Shown: positions 32,182 to 41,874, numbered from the stretch's first letter. The stretch is DNA of 60,636 nucleotides from JABMPU01 sp964457455 (GCA_964457455.1 CAYWJN010000004.1:1-60636); one strand, 5' to 3'. The notes: generated by a model from the letters alone, not told the origin. A program made the numbers and translations.

Positions 32182-34824
32182 TTATTTTATCAGGATGCAT
32201 CTCTTTGATATTTCAAACTTATTATTAATTATTAATTTATATAAATAAGTTCCACTACCCACAAACCTGTTATTCATATCTGTTCCATCCCAAACTAAAG
32301 AATGTTCTCCTTTTTCCTTTTGTTCATCTGCTATCAATGTTTTGATTTTTTGACCTTTGATATTGAAGATTTCAAGTCTTACATTTGCAGGTTCTTTCAG
32401 AGAAAAACTTATGGTTGTAGAAGGGTTGCGTTGGGCACCTGACGGATTGAAAGGATTGGGATAATTCTGATATAATCTTGCTATAGATTCAATTGTAACA
32501 ACATTCTCCGAACTCACGTAAATATCATCGAGATTAATTTTATAAGCTGAACATCCATAAGTTCCAATAACCAGAGTTCTGGTCTCATTATGAATTTTCA
32601 TATCTGTAACCGGAACATTGGGAATTCCCTGGGAAATACTTACCCAGCTTCCTCCACCATTTTCAGAATAGAATACGCCAGCATCCGAACCCACAATAAT
32701 CCTATCAGAAATTTGCGGATCTAAAACTATACAATTGACAGGAATTTCCGGCAAATTGGAACTAATATCAATCCAAACAGAACCAAGAGTGGTAGATTTA
32801 AAAACATGTGGAGCAGGTTCATCCCACCTGAAACCGGACACTGTAGCATAAATAGTGAAGAAATCAAATGGATCTGCTGCCACGCGAGTTATCCATCGCT
32901 CTGGTAAACCTTCAGAGATTTCAGTCCAATTTACTCCATCATCAACTGAAATATGAACATGACTATCATCTGTTCCGGCAACAATGATTTCAGGATATGT
33001 GAGTGAAACTGCAATCGTGCTAACTGTGTGATAACTGCTGCCATCATCACCGTCAGTCAAATCTTCACTTACAGCAGTCCAGTCATTCCCACCATCAGTT
33101 GTTTTCCAGATACGATATGTACCAAAATAGAGAGTTTCAGGATCATCAGGATGCATTGCCAGAGGAGAAGACCAGTTTTTTCTGTCATTCTCCATCTCTC
33201 CTGCAATAAAAGAAAAATAATATCCGCCATCAGTAGATTTAAACAGATTTCCCCATTGATACTCTGCATAAATTATATTTGGATTTGAATGATCAACAAG
33301 AGTATAAAAGCCATCTCCTCCCAAAATAATATGCCAATCATCCAGATTTCCTGTTAAAGTTCGGATTGTACTGTTATCCTGAGTTCCGCCATAAATTCTA
33401 TCAGGATTTGTATTATCTATCTCGATTGCATAAAACTGTGTAAGAGGAATATTATCGATTTTTATCCAATCATTTCCAAGATTGTAACTTATATACAATC
33501 CGCCATCATTTCCTTCAATGATCCTACCTGTATCCTCATCGATATGCATGGCATGATGGTCAACGTGGATTTCCTCCATATTACCATAATCTGCCAGCAG
33601 AATCCAACTATTGCCGCCATTATCGGAACGATATAATTCCACTCCCATCACGTAAACCCGGTTTTCATCTGTAGGATCGATCTTGATTTGACCAAAATAC
33701 CAGCCAAAATAACTATTCATTCCCTGCAGATAAGAATCATTTGTTTGTATCCAGGCATCTCCCCCATTTGAAGTTCTATAAACTCTGACTTCAGAATTTG
33801 GCAGATCATAAAATGCATATAGAACTTCCGGATTGGTTTTGGAAATATCCAGTCCGATCCTGCCCACATTATTTCCTGTTGGTAATCCACTTGTTAATTC
33901 AAACCAGGTTTCTCCTGCATCGATTGTTTTCCAGATGCCGGATGTTTCCCCAAAAGAATGACGATAAGTTAAACCCCGCATTCTTTCCCACATGGCAGCA
34001 TAAAGAATATCTGGATTGGAGGGATGTTGAACCAGATCGATAGCTGATGTGGAATCTGTTATAAATAATTTCCTGTCCCAACTTATTCCACCATCATCGC
34101 TGCGATAGATTCCTCTTTCTTCATTTGCACTGAAAAGATTTCCACAAGCAGCAACAAAAATTCTTTGGGAATTTGAATGATCAATTATAATTCTCCCAAT
34201 GTAAGCAGAATTTTCCAATCCAATGTGTTCCCAAGTTTCTCCTGCATTAACTGTCTTGTAAATTCCATTTCCCAGAAAACTGTAACTGGATGCATTTGCT
34301 TCACCGGTTCCTGCAAAAAGGATATTCTCATTATTCGGATCGATGGCAATATCTCCAATGGAAATAACAGGAGCATCTGCAAAAACATTCTGCCAGTTTT
34401 CTCCATTATCTGTTGTTTTGAATATTCCTCCTGAAGCTGCACCCACATAAATCGTTTCCGGAGAATCAGGATGAATTGCCAGATCCGTGATCCTACCACC
34501 AATATTTGTTGGTCCGGCTAATTCCCAATCATACCTGGATTCTATCGAATTTTCATGCAGCTCCATTGCCTGTCTCATTCCCAACAGATAAGAATCGATT
34601 TTAATCTCATCATGCGGATAACAGCGTTGGTAAGCCATCCATTCATTAGTTACAGCATCTGGCTCCTTTTTTAAGGGAGGTCCAAAAGGTCGCTCTACAA
34701 ATTCTTTTTTGGGCTTTCGAATTCTTTCCCTACCCAAAGGTGATCTTTTTGATTCAAGAAAAAAATATGCTTCAGCGATGATGACTAAAACTAATACAAT
34801 TAATAAAATGTTTCTGATTTTCAT
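32182..34824 (-). CDS. secreted Asp-box beta-propeller protein with type IX-like sorting domain
   Basis: This 880-aa protein has an N-terminal signal/anchor helix (ILLIVLVLVIIAEAYFFL) and a long VPS10/sortilin-type propeller with many Asp-box repeats (SDDGGISW, SDNGGNSW, TTDGGNDW, SENGGGSW). The last 85 residues form a FlgD-like C-terminal domain starting YQNYPNPFNP and ending in a Lys-rich strand, the sorting signal typical of FCB-group secreted proteins. Ten residues (SGAQRNPSTT) sit where relatives have only a short ETT/STT. Probably surface-exposed; ligand or enzyme activity unknown. Confidence 0.85.
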   Translation of the reverse strand: MKIRNILLIVLVLVIIAEAYFFLESKRSPLGRERIRKPKKEFVERPFGPPLKKEPDAVTNEWMAYQRCYPHDEIKIDSYLLGMRQAMELHENSIESRYDWELAGPTNIGGRITDLAIHPDSPETIYVGAASGGIFKTTDNGENWQNVFADAPVISIGDIAIDPNNENILFAGTGEANASSYSFLGNGIYKTVNAGETWEHIGLENSAYIGRIIIDHSNSQRIFVAACGNLFSANEERGIYRSDDGGISWDRKLFITDSTSAIDLVQHPSNPDILYAAMWERMRGLTYRHSFGETSGIWKTIDAGETWFELTSGLPTGNNVGRIGLDISKTNPEVLYAFYDLPNSEVRVYRTSNGGDAWIQTNDSYLQGMNSYFGWYFGQIKIDPTDENRVYVMGVELYRSDNGGNSWILLADYGNMEEIHVDHHAMHIDEDTGRIIEGNDGGLYISYNLGNDWIKIDNIPLTQFYAIEIDNTNPDRIYGGTQDNSTIRTLTGNLDDWHIILGGDGFYTLVDHSNPNIIYAEYQWGNLFKSTDGGYYFSFIAGEMENDRKNWSSPLAMHPDDPETLYFGTYRIWKTTDGGNDWTAVSEDLTDGDDGSSYHTVSTIAVSLTYPEIIVAGTDDSHVHISVDDGVNWTEISEGLPERWITRVAADPFDFFTIYATVSGFRWDEPAPHVFKSTTLGSVWIDISSNLPEIPVNCIVLDPQISDRIIVGSDAGVFYSENGGGSWVSISQGIPNVPVTDMKIHNETRTLVIGTYGCSAYKINLDDIYVSSENVVTIESIARLYQNYPNPFNPSGAQRNPSTTISFSLKEPANVRLEIFNIKGQKIKTLIADEQKEKGEHSLVWDGTDMNNRFVGSGTYLYKLIINNKFEISKRCILIK

Positions 34825-34872
34825 TTTTCATCCAGTTTTTTACTTACCAAATTTTTGAAATTTATCAAGTTT

Positions 34873-35538
34873 TTATATTTCAATTAATCTCTTAATATTT
34901 CTGTGCTTCATTTTTTTTATGATTTGAAGCAGGTTCTCAAGTTTTTCATATAAATTTTCTAAGCTCGTATTATTCTCAATATTTACATCTGCTAATTTCT
35001 GTTTTTCAAAATCCGGCATCTGGGAATCGATTATCTGTTTTGCTCTTTTTTCTGAAATTTTCCTTTTTTTTATAATTCTTTTAATTTGAATCGATTTCTC
35101 CGAAGAAATATTTAAAACAAGATCAAAGGCTTTTTCCAATTTGTTTTCAAAAAGTAGCGGAATTTCAAAAATAAGTATTGGAAACCCGAGTCGAGTTTGC
35201 TCACTTGTGTTAATCTGCTCACACTCATCAATAATTTTCTGCATTTCTTTTCTTATTTTTGGATGGAGAAGCTGATTTAAAAAACTCAGTTTTTGCTTTG
35301 ATCCAAATACAATCTGACCGAGTTTTTTCCTATTAATCTTTTTTTTATCTACGATGTCTTCACCGAATTTTTCCGTAAGTTTATTAATAATATCTTCATC
35401 ATCCAGAAATTTATGACCAATCTTATCAGCATAAACAACTTTATAACCTTTTTCTTCAAACCATCTTGAAACCAGAGTTTTGCCGGAAGCAATTCCGCCA
35501 GTAACAGCAATCAGAAAAGGTCGATCAGATTGTTTCAT
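34873..35538 (-). CDS. coaE: dephospho-CoA kinase
   Basis: This enzyme performs the last step of coenzyme A synthesis: ATP-dependent phosphorylation of dephospho-CoA. The 221-aa product has the P-loop GGIASGKT at the N-terminus, YADKIGH for substrate binding, and the LLHPKIRKEM and IPLLFENKLE segments of the family. The ATG at 35538 lies 14 bases inside the end of the diadenylate cyclase gene, indicating translational coupling. It is third in folP-cdaA-coaE. Confidence 0.95.
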   Translation of the reverse strand: MKQSDRPFLIAVTGGIASGKTLVSRWFEEKGYKVVYADKIGHKFLDDEDIINKLTEKFGEDIVDKKKINRKKLGQIVFGSKQKLSFLNQLLHPKIRKEMQKIIDECEQINTSEQTRLGFPILIFEIPLLFENKLEKAFDLVLNISSEKSIQIKRIIKKRKISEKRAKQIIDSQMPDFEKQKLADVNIENNTSLENLYEKLENLLQIIKKMKHRNIKRLIEI

Positions 35539-36268
35539 CTTTTATTCTTTGAGATAGTTCATCGATTGTTAGATCAGTGGAAATAACGCCATTTTTAGCG
35601 ACAGAAATTCTCCCTGTTTCCTCAGAAACAACAATTGCAAATGCATCGGATTTTTCCGTGATTCCAATTGAAGCAAGATGACGTGTACCAAATTTCTGAG
35701 TATATTCGATATTTTCCGAAAGCGGCAAAACAACTTTTACAGCCAGAATTCTTTCTTTTCTTATGATAACGGCTCCATCGTGTAGAATTGTTTTACTATT
35801 AAAAATCGTGAGCAGTAATTTGGTGGAAATCTGTGCATCGATTGTTTCTCCGCTTTCAATGTAATCATCCAGTTTTCCATTATTTTCAATCACAATCAAG
35901 GCTCCGATTTTTCGGAAAGACATAATTGAAACTGCATTTAGAAGAAGTGTATAGATTTTCTTTTTTGTATCCTTAAAAACCGACATCAGATCGCGATTTC
36001 TGAGTAACCTGGAAAATATATTTCTAATTTCCGGATGAAATATGATGATAAAAGCTATTACCCAGTAATCTTTTAAAAGTTTTAAAAATGATGTCATCAT
36101 TGATAAATTCAAAACTGAAGCTGTAAAATATAAAAGTAAAACCAGTCCAAAACCAAGAATAACCTGAAAACCACCTGTTTTTTTAAGAAGAAATATCAGT
36201 CGATATAATAAAAATGAAACCATTAAAATATCGATCACATCGGTAATTTTGGGAATTAAAAAACTCAT
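35525..36268 (-). CDS. cdaA: diadenylate cyclase CdaA (DisA_N domain)
   Basis: This membrane-bound enzyme makes cyclic di-AMP from two ATP. The 247-aa product has three N-terminal membrane helices and a DAC domain with the DGA motif (LHDGAVIIRK) and the second motif in GTRHLASIGITE. In most characterised cyclases that motif is RHR; here the third residue is Leu, a deviation worth noting though similar RHx variants may exist. It overlaps folP by four bases and coaE by 14. A folP neighbour and a separate CdaR are common elsewhere; no CdaR is seen here. Confidence 0.9.
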   Translation of the reverse strand: MSFLIPKITDVIDILMVSFLLYRLIFLLKKTGGFQVILGFGLVLLLYFTASVLNLSMMTSFLKLLKDYWVIAFIIIFHPEIRNIFSRLLRNRDLMSVFKDTKKKIYTLLLNAVSIMSFRKIGALIVIENNGKLDDYIESGETIDAQISTKLLLTIFNSKTILHDGAVIIRKERILAVKVVLPLSENIEYTQKFGTRHLASIGITEKSDAFAIVVSEETGRISVAKNGVISTDLTIDELSQRIKDETI

Positions 36269-37461
36269 ATTGCTTCACCTATTTTCTCTAAAGTTTGTAA
36301 AAGTTGTTTATGCTCTTTTACATCGTGAACTCTCACAAAATGGATATTATGCTGCATTGCAAGAGCAGTTGCAGCCAAACTTCCAGCCAATCTTTCTTTG
36401 GGAGTTGAATCATAAATTCTTCCGATAAAACTTTTTCTGGATGCACCTAACACAATTGGAACATCCAAACAATGAAATTCCCTTAGTTTCTTAAGAATGA
36501 TGAGATTATCAGAATGTCTTTTACCAAAACCAATTCCCGGATCGATCAGAATCCTTTCCTTTGAAATTCCATTTGAAATACAAAAATCTATCCTCTCTTC
36601 CAGGAAAGTTAAAATCTCGCTAATTGTATCTTTATAAAAAGGATTTTTCTGCATTGTTCGAGGAGTTCCCCGCATATGCATCAAAATTATTGGAATATGT
36701 TTATATCTTTTCAGAACATTAATCATAGAATTATCAAATCGTAATGCACTGATATCGTTCATAATAGAAGCTCCAGCCTTAATGGCAGCTTCAGCAACTT
36801 CTGCTTTATAAGTATCAATCGAGATAGGAACTTTCCCATGTAATTTTTCTATTATTGGAATCACCCGTTGAATTTCTGTTTGCACACAAATTTCTTCTGC
36901 TCCGGGTCGAGTTGATTCTCCACCAATATCGATGATATCTGCTCCTTCATCAATCATCTTTTGCGCGTGTTCAATTGCTTTTTCCGGATTTACAAATTCA
37001 TTCCCATCGGAAAAACTGTCGGGCGTAACATTTAGAACACCAATAATCCTTGTTTTATTTAACAAAATTTCTTTTCCGTTGCAGTTTAATGTTCGAGGAG
37101 ATTTTTCCAAAATCTGCTTTAACATTTTTTCCAGATCCGCTTTTATTTCACGAAGACCAAAGATTGTCTGAAATTCTAATTTTTTAATCAATTTCTTAAT
37201 TTTATCAGCATTTCCCAGAAGAATCACATCACTGATTTTTTCTTTTCCTTCCACAACTCCGCGTGCTACAGTAGCATCTCCCCCAATGGAAAGCATTTCC
37301 TGCTTCAAAATATTAGCTGCTCCCAATTTTACTTTTTCCAATTTGATATTAAGACCAATCGCTTTAGGAGCCATCACTTGCACACCTTGAGATGAAACAT
37401 TTATTTTGCTCAACTCTCGAGCAGCTTCTTCGACATTTCGGATGTATAAAACTCTGTTCAT
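36265..37461 (-). CDS. folP: dihydropteroate synthase with N-terminal extension
   Basis: The enzyme condenses 6-hydroxymethyl-dihydropterin pyrophosphate with p-aminobenzoate in folate synthesis. The C-terminal 265 residues show the DHPS motifs GVLNVTPDSFSDG, DIGGESTRPGA, SIDTYKAEVAEAA, LMHMRGTP and DPGIGFGK. The first 130 residues form an extra domain seen in some anaerobe and archaeal DHPS-like proteins. AAAGGAG precedes the ATG at 37461. First gene of the minus-strand operon folP-cdaA-coaE, divergent from the aro genes. Confidence 0.94.
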   Translation of the reverse strand: MNRVLYIRNVEEAARELSKINVSSQGVQVMAPKAIGLNIKLEKVKLGAANILKQEMLSIGGDATVARGVVEGKEKISDVILLGNADKIKKLIKKLEFQTIFGLREIKADLEKMLKQILEKSPRTLNCNGKEILLNKTRIIGVLNVTPDSFSDGNEFVNPEKAIEHAQKMIDEGADIIDIGGESTRPGAEEICVQTEIQRVIPIIEKLHGKVPISIDTYKAEVAEAAIKAGASIMNDISALRFDNSMINVLKRYKHIPIILMHMRGTPRTMQKNPFYKDTISEILTFLEERIDFCISNGISKERILIDPGIGFGKRHSDNLIILKKLREFHCLDVPIVLGASRKSFIGRIYDSTPKERLAGSLAATALAMQHNIHFVRVHDVKEHKQLLQTLEKIGEAI

Positions 37462-37636
37462 GAATTTATCTTTACTCCTTTATTTGAACATGTGTCGAGG
37501 TGAAACTATGTCTTGGAATTGTCAAATAATCTTTTAAGAACAGAATCTGTCGCTAAATAAATTTTATCCGAAAATCATTGACATCGTAAATTTATCAGGA
37601 AAAGTAAACTTGAAAAAAAAATCCCAGGATATAAAG

Positions 37637-38938
37637 ATGAAATCGAATAGTTTTGGCAGATATTTTGGAATCACAACTTTTGGCGAAAGTCACGGACCAG
37701 CGATCGGAGTTGTTATCGAGGATGTTAAATCCGGAATTGAGTTTCCATTAGACGAAATCCAAGAAGCCCTCGATTCCAGGAAACCAGGAAAAAGACAATT
37801 CACATCCTCTCGCAAAGAAGAAGATAAAATCGTAGTTCTTTCCGGTGTTTTTGAAGGTAAAACCACCGGAATGCCAATCTGTTTGGTGGTTTATAATAAA
37901 GATGCTCGCTCGGAAGATTACGAACATTTGAAGAATCTTTTCCGTCCGGGACATGCAGATTACACATATTTCAGGAAATTCAAAATTTATGATTATCGTG
38001 GTGGAGGAAGAGCTTCTGGAAGGGAAACAATTTCCAGAGTTGCAGCATCCGGTTTAGTCGAAGATTTAATAAAAAATATTAATATCAATTGTTATCCAGT
38101 ACAAATTGGGAAATTTATCTTAAAAAACCATGACCTGAATTTTCAGAATGATCTTTATTGGCCTGATAAAACAAACTTCGAAGAACTGCAAAATTACTTA
38201 GATTCTATTCAAAAAAAAGGAAATTCTGTGGGAGGAATCGTGGAAGTTCAAATCGAAAATCTTCCTGCTGGTTTAGGAAATCCGATTTTTGAAAAGCTCG
38301 ATGCAAATCTTACCAAAGCAATACTTTCCATTGGCTCTGTAAAGGGAATCGAATTCGGAGATGGATTCAACCTGGCAAATCTTAAGGGCAGCGAAGCCAA
38401 CGATCAAATCAATAAAAATGGTTTTTTGAGCAATCATTCCGGTGGGATTTTAGGTGGAATCAGTACAGGACAAAATCTCATTTTTAGATTTGTTGTTAAG
38501 CCAACTTCTTCGATTAACATTCCGCAAAAAACCATCACAAAAAACGGAAAGGAAGTTTCTTTCATATCAAAAGGACGTCACGATACCTGCATAATTCCAA
38601 GGATAATTCCAGTGGCAAAAGCAATGGTGAAATTAGTGCTTGCTGATGCTATCAGTTATCAGAAGCTCATTGAAAATCAATATCTTAATTTGATGGATTA
38701 TCGCGAAGCAATCGATAAAATTGATGAGGATATTTTAATTGCTCTATGCAGAAGAAAAGAAATTTCCGAATTAATCGGGAAATTCAAAGAAGAAAAAAAT
38801 ATCGAAATTGAGGATTATGAACGAGAAAAAGAGCTTTTAAACAATCTTAAAGAAAAAGCCAAAATCTGGAATCTTAAGAAAGATTTTGTTGAAAAAATCT
38901 GGAAAATGATAATAACTGAAAGTAAGAAAAATCAATGA
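37637..38938 (+). CDS. aroC: chorismate synthase fused to chorismate mutase (AroC-AroQ)
   Basis: Residues 1 to about 345 are chorismate synthase, which converts EPSP to chorismate with reduced FMN: NSFGRYFGITTFGESHGPA, FRPGHADYTY, YRGGGRASGRET, SNHSGGILGGISTGQ and GRHDTCIIPRIIPVAKAMV. The last 85 residues are an AroQ-type chorismate mutase helix bundle: YREAIDKIDEDILIALCRRK, then GKFKEE and DYEREKELL. One polypeptide would thus make chorismate and turn it into prephenate. Chorismate mutase is usually fused to DAHP synthase, prephenate dehydratase or dehydrogenase, so this partner is uncommon. I chose the ATG at 37637 because it gives the family N-terminus; a TTG at 37610 is possible. It overlaps the next gene by four bases. 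Confidence 0.93.
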   Translation: MKSNSFGRYFGITTFGESHGPAIGVVIEDVKSGIEFPLDEIQEALDSRKPGKRQFTSSRKEEDKIVVLSGVFEGKTTGMPICLVVYNKDARSEDYEHLKNLFRPGHADYTYFRKFKIYDYRGGGRASGRETISRVAASGLVEDLIKNININCYPVQIGKFILKNHDLNFQNDLYWPDKTNFEELQNYLDSIQKKGNSVGGIVEVQIENLPAGLGNPIFEKLDANLTKAILSIGSVKGIEFGDGFNLANLKGSEANDQINKNGFLSNHSGGILGGISTGQNLIFRFVVKPTSSINIPQKTITKNGKEVSFISKGRHDTCIIPRIIPVAKAMVKLVLADAISYQKLIENQYLNLMDYREAIDKIDEDILIALCRRKEISELIGKFKEEKNIEIEDYEREKELLNNLKEKAKIWNLKKDFVEKIWKMIITESKKNQ

Positions 38939-40317
38939 TTATTTTATCAATTCCTTTTTTAAACAAAGAATTTATTACAAAGCAAGTTGCTGAATACCGA
39001 GACGAATTTGAATGGCTGGAATTCAGGTTGGATTTTCATTCTGATTTTGAAAAATTTCCTCAAAATTTAATTAATCAAAAAACCATCATTACAATTCGAG
39101 ATGCTTCTGAAGGTGGAAAATGTCCATCAAGCTTTTCCAATAAAATCTCATTTTATAAGGAAATCATCTCAAAATATAATTGTCTTATAGATTGTGAAAT
39201 TGAACTCTACAAAAGGCAATTTTTACTGACATCAAATCTCATTCTCTCTTATCATGATTTTGCTGAAAAAATTAATTATAAAAAGTTGGAGTATTTCATT
39301 AGTCTCTCAAATTCTATCCCTTCTAAATTTCTTAAAATTGCTGTAAACATTAATAATTATTCAGATTTATTAAAATTAAAATTATTTATTTCTGGTTCAC
39401 ACAAACCGGTTCTATTGGTTGGTATGGAAAAGCTGGGAAAAATCTCGCGTTTGTTGTATCCATTTTCAGGTTCAATCGGAACTTATGTGGGTTTGCCTGA
39501 ATTCCCCACTGCAAAAGGACAAATAACAATCGCTGAATCTGAAAAATTCAGTTTGAAGAATACCAATAAAAACACAAAGGTCGGAGGAATAATCGGAGGA
39601 AAACAGGTTGAAAAATCTCTGGGTTTGGAATTTTATAATCAATATTTCAGAAAAAATAATCTCAATGCAGTTTATCTTCCTTTTGTTGTAGAAGATTTTA
39701 ATGACTTTTGGGACTGGTTTGAAAGTTCAAAAAAAGAATGCAAATTTTACGGACTTACATTTACAATGCCATTCAAAACAAAAATTGCAGAAAAATTACA
39801 ATCTCAACTCCCTACTGCAAATCTCTATCTTCCAACAAAAAATGAACTATTTAATACAGATGCGATTGCGTTTCAAAAATCCATCCAATATCTGAAAATA
39901 AAAAGTAAAGATAAAATCCTGATTTATGGAAGCGGTTCAACTGCAGAAACTGCTCTTTTCTCTATTAACAAATTTAATAATATCACGATTTCAGGTCGGA
40001 ATATGAAGGTTGGCAAATTGCTTGCTGCCAAATACAATAAACAATTCATTCCTTTGCAAGATGCTGTAAATCTTACTTTTGATTTGATAATTAACTGCAC
40101 TCCAATTGGAATGAATAACGAGAATTTCTTTGAATCTACAAATCTTCAATTTCCTGCGAAAATCATTGACTTGCCATACTCCGATAAAAAAACTCCTCTT
40201 ATTCAAAAATGTGAGCAAGAAAAAATTCCATTTGTAGATGGAAAAATGTTTTGGAAATGGCAGGCAAAAACTCAGTTAGAAAAATTTCTCGAGATTATTA
40301 AAAAGGAAGAATCATGA
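38935..40317 (+). CDS. aroDE: bifunctional type I 3-dehydroquinate dehydratase / shikimate dehydrogenase
   Basis: The 460-aa protein carries two consecutive steps of the shikimate pathway. Residues 1 to about 200 are type I dehydroquinase, with WLEFRLDFH, the active-site His in LSYHDF and the Schiff-base Lys in LKIAVNIN. From about 210 it is shikimate dehydrogenase: GLTFTMPFKT with the catalytic Lys, TDA for substrate, GSGSTAETALFSI for NADP and NCTPIGM. This matches the AroDE arrangement known from plants and some bacteria. The ATG overlaps the AroC-AroQ stop (ATGA), and its own stop overlaps the next ATG. Both catalytic sets look intact. Confidence 0.93.
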   Translation: MIILSIPFLNKEFITKQVAEYRDEFEWLEFRLDFHSDFEKFPQNLINQKTIITIRDASEGGKCPSSFSNKISFYKEIISKYNCLIDCEIELYKRQFLLTSNLILSYHDFAEKINYKKLEYFISLSNSIPSKFLKIAVNINNYSDLLKLKLFISGSHKPVLLVGMEKLGKISRLLYPFSGSIGTYVGLPEFPTAKGQITIAESEKFSLKNTNKNTKVGGIIGGKQVEKSLGLEFYNQYFRKNNLNAVYLPFVVEDFNDFWDWFESSKKECKFYGLTFTMPFKTKIAEKLQSQLPTANLYLPTKNELFNTDAIAFQKSIQYLKIKSKDKILIYGSGSTAETALFSINKFNNITISGRNMKVGKLLAAKYNKQFIPLQDAVNLTFDLIINCTPIGMNNENFFESTNLQFPAKIIDLPYSDKKTPLIQKCEQEKIPFVDGKMFWKWQAKTQLEKFLEIIKKEES

Positions 40318-41867
40318 AAAAAATATTACTTTTTTTATGTATTACGCTAATAATATTCTCATGCATAAAAGCACCTTATTCCGATAGCGTTTCACAAACT
40401 TTAAAAGATGCAGGAAAAAACAAAAAAGAAATTAAAAAAGCGATCTCCTATTTTCAAGCAAAAGGCGATTCATTACAATTGGATGCACTCTATTTCATTT
40501 TAGAAAATCTGAAAAATCATTGTTACGTGGAATTCGCTCTTTACGATTCCAACAAAGTGGAAATTCCCTTTAATATTCTGGATTATAAAAATTATGATGA
40601 AATGATTCCTGCACTCGATAGTTTGGAAGAAAAAAATGGTGAATTGAATTGGAAACGAAAAAATAAATTCCAGGATATCGAAACTATCACAGCGGAATTT
40701 ATAATCGAGAATATTGAACTGGCATTCAAAGCCTGGCAGCAAAAACCCTGGGCAAAAGATTTTTCTTATGATGAATTTCGAGAATACATTTTGCCTTATC
40801 GGGGAAGCAGTGAACCGCTGGAAAGCTGGCGTCTGTTTTTCCTGGAAAGATATGAAAATCTATCTGAAGAAATGAACGATCCAACCGACCCGATCGAAGC
40901 AGCCAGATTGATAAATGAGGATGTGAAAAGTTTGTTCGGTTTCGATTCCAGATTTTATTGTCATCCTACAGATCAGGGATTATCTGAAATGCTGAAAAAT
41001 GAACTTGGTCGCTGCGAAGATATGACAAATTTCACGATTTATGCGCTGCGAGCAAATGCTCTTCCCATAACCAGTGATTACACTCCTCATTGGGCAGACA
41101 CGGGAAATAATCATGCCTGGAATACAATCATCATTCCAGGAGGAAAAGCTGTTCCATTTATGGGAGCAGAAGCAAATCCGGGTGATTACAATTTACATCA
41201 TAAACTTGCAAAAGCTTATCGAAAAACATTTTCCGAACAGATAGAGAATCTTGCTTTCAAACTTAATGAAGGAGAAAAAGCTCCTCCCTGGCTTGCCGGT
41301 AAAAATTATCGAGATGTGACTTTAACCTACACAGAAATTTCGGATGTAACTTTAAAGCTCACTTACGAAATTCCTGATAGTACAAGATTTGCTTATCTTT
41401 GCGTTTTCAATGCTGGTGAATGGAGAGCTATCCATTGGAGTGAAATTGATTCACAAAATAATGTTATATTTGATAAAATGGGTGTTGATATTGCATACCT
41501 TCCCATGTTTTATAAGAATAAAGAGCTCATTCCAGCAGGTTATGTTTTCATTCTGGAAAATGATGGAACTCTAAGAAAAATATATAAAAGTGAAACAACT
41601 CAAAATCTCAAATTAATCTCAGTTACAAAAAAGATTATCAAACAAGCGACTGAAAATAAAGAAATTATTTTCTTAGATGAAGATGCTGAATATGAACTTT
41701 TATATTGGAATGATGAATGGATATCTTTAGGAGAAAAAACCTGTACTGACGAACCATTAATATTTGAAGAGGTTCCTTCGAACTGTTTGTATTGGCTTGT
41801 TAAGAAAGATTCAAGAAAAGAAGAACGAATTTTTACTTATGAGAATGGAAAACAGGTTTGGTGGTAA
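40314..41867 (+). CDS. transglutaminase-like lipoprotein
   Basis: The 517-aa product has a lipoprotein signal with lipobox IFSC at Cys17. A transglutaminase-core-like region contains the Cys in GRCEDMTN and the His in NNHAWN, which together with a downstream Asp would form a papain-like triad. The C-terminal part is made of beta strands. Such envelope proteins may be peptidases or cell-wall amidases; the substrate is unknown. Its ATG overlaps the AroDE stop by four bases, which couples an envelope protein to aromatic biosynthesis with no obvious reason. Confidence 0.8.
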   Translation: MKKILLFLCITLIIFSCIKAPYSDSVSQTLKDAGKNKKEIKKAISYFQAKGDSLQLDALYFILENLKNHCYVEFALYDSNKVEIPFNILDYKNYDEMIPALDSLEEKNGELNWKRKNKFQDIETITAEFIIENIELAFKAWQQKPWAKDFSYDEFREYILPYRGSSEPLESWRLFFLERYENLSEEMNDPTDPIEAARLINEDVKSLFGFDSRFYCHPTDQGLSEMLKNELGRCEDMTNFTIYALRANALPITSDYTPHWADTGNNHAWNTIIIPGGKAVPFMGAEANPGDYNLHHKLAKAYRKTFSEQIENLAFKLNEGEKAPPWLAGKNYRDVTLTYTEISDVTLKLTYEIPDSTRFAYLCVFNAGEWRAIHWSEIDSQNNVIFDKMGVDIAYLPMFYKNKELIPAGYVFILENDGTLRKIYKSETTQNLKLISVTKKIIKQATENKEIIFLDEDAEYELLYWNDEWISLGEKTCTDEPLIFEEVPSNCLYWLVKKDSRKEERIFTYENGKQVWW

Positions 41868-41874
41868 GTAGTTC

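Noticed and set aside
33028..34502. several ORFs of 60-105 codons opposite or out of frame with the propeller gene
   Set aside because: They are shadows of the Asp-box repeats and lack initiation signals.
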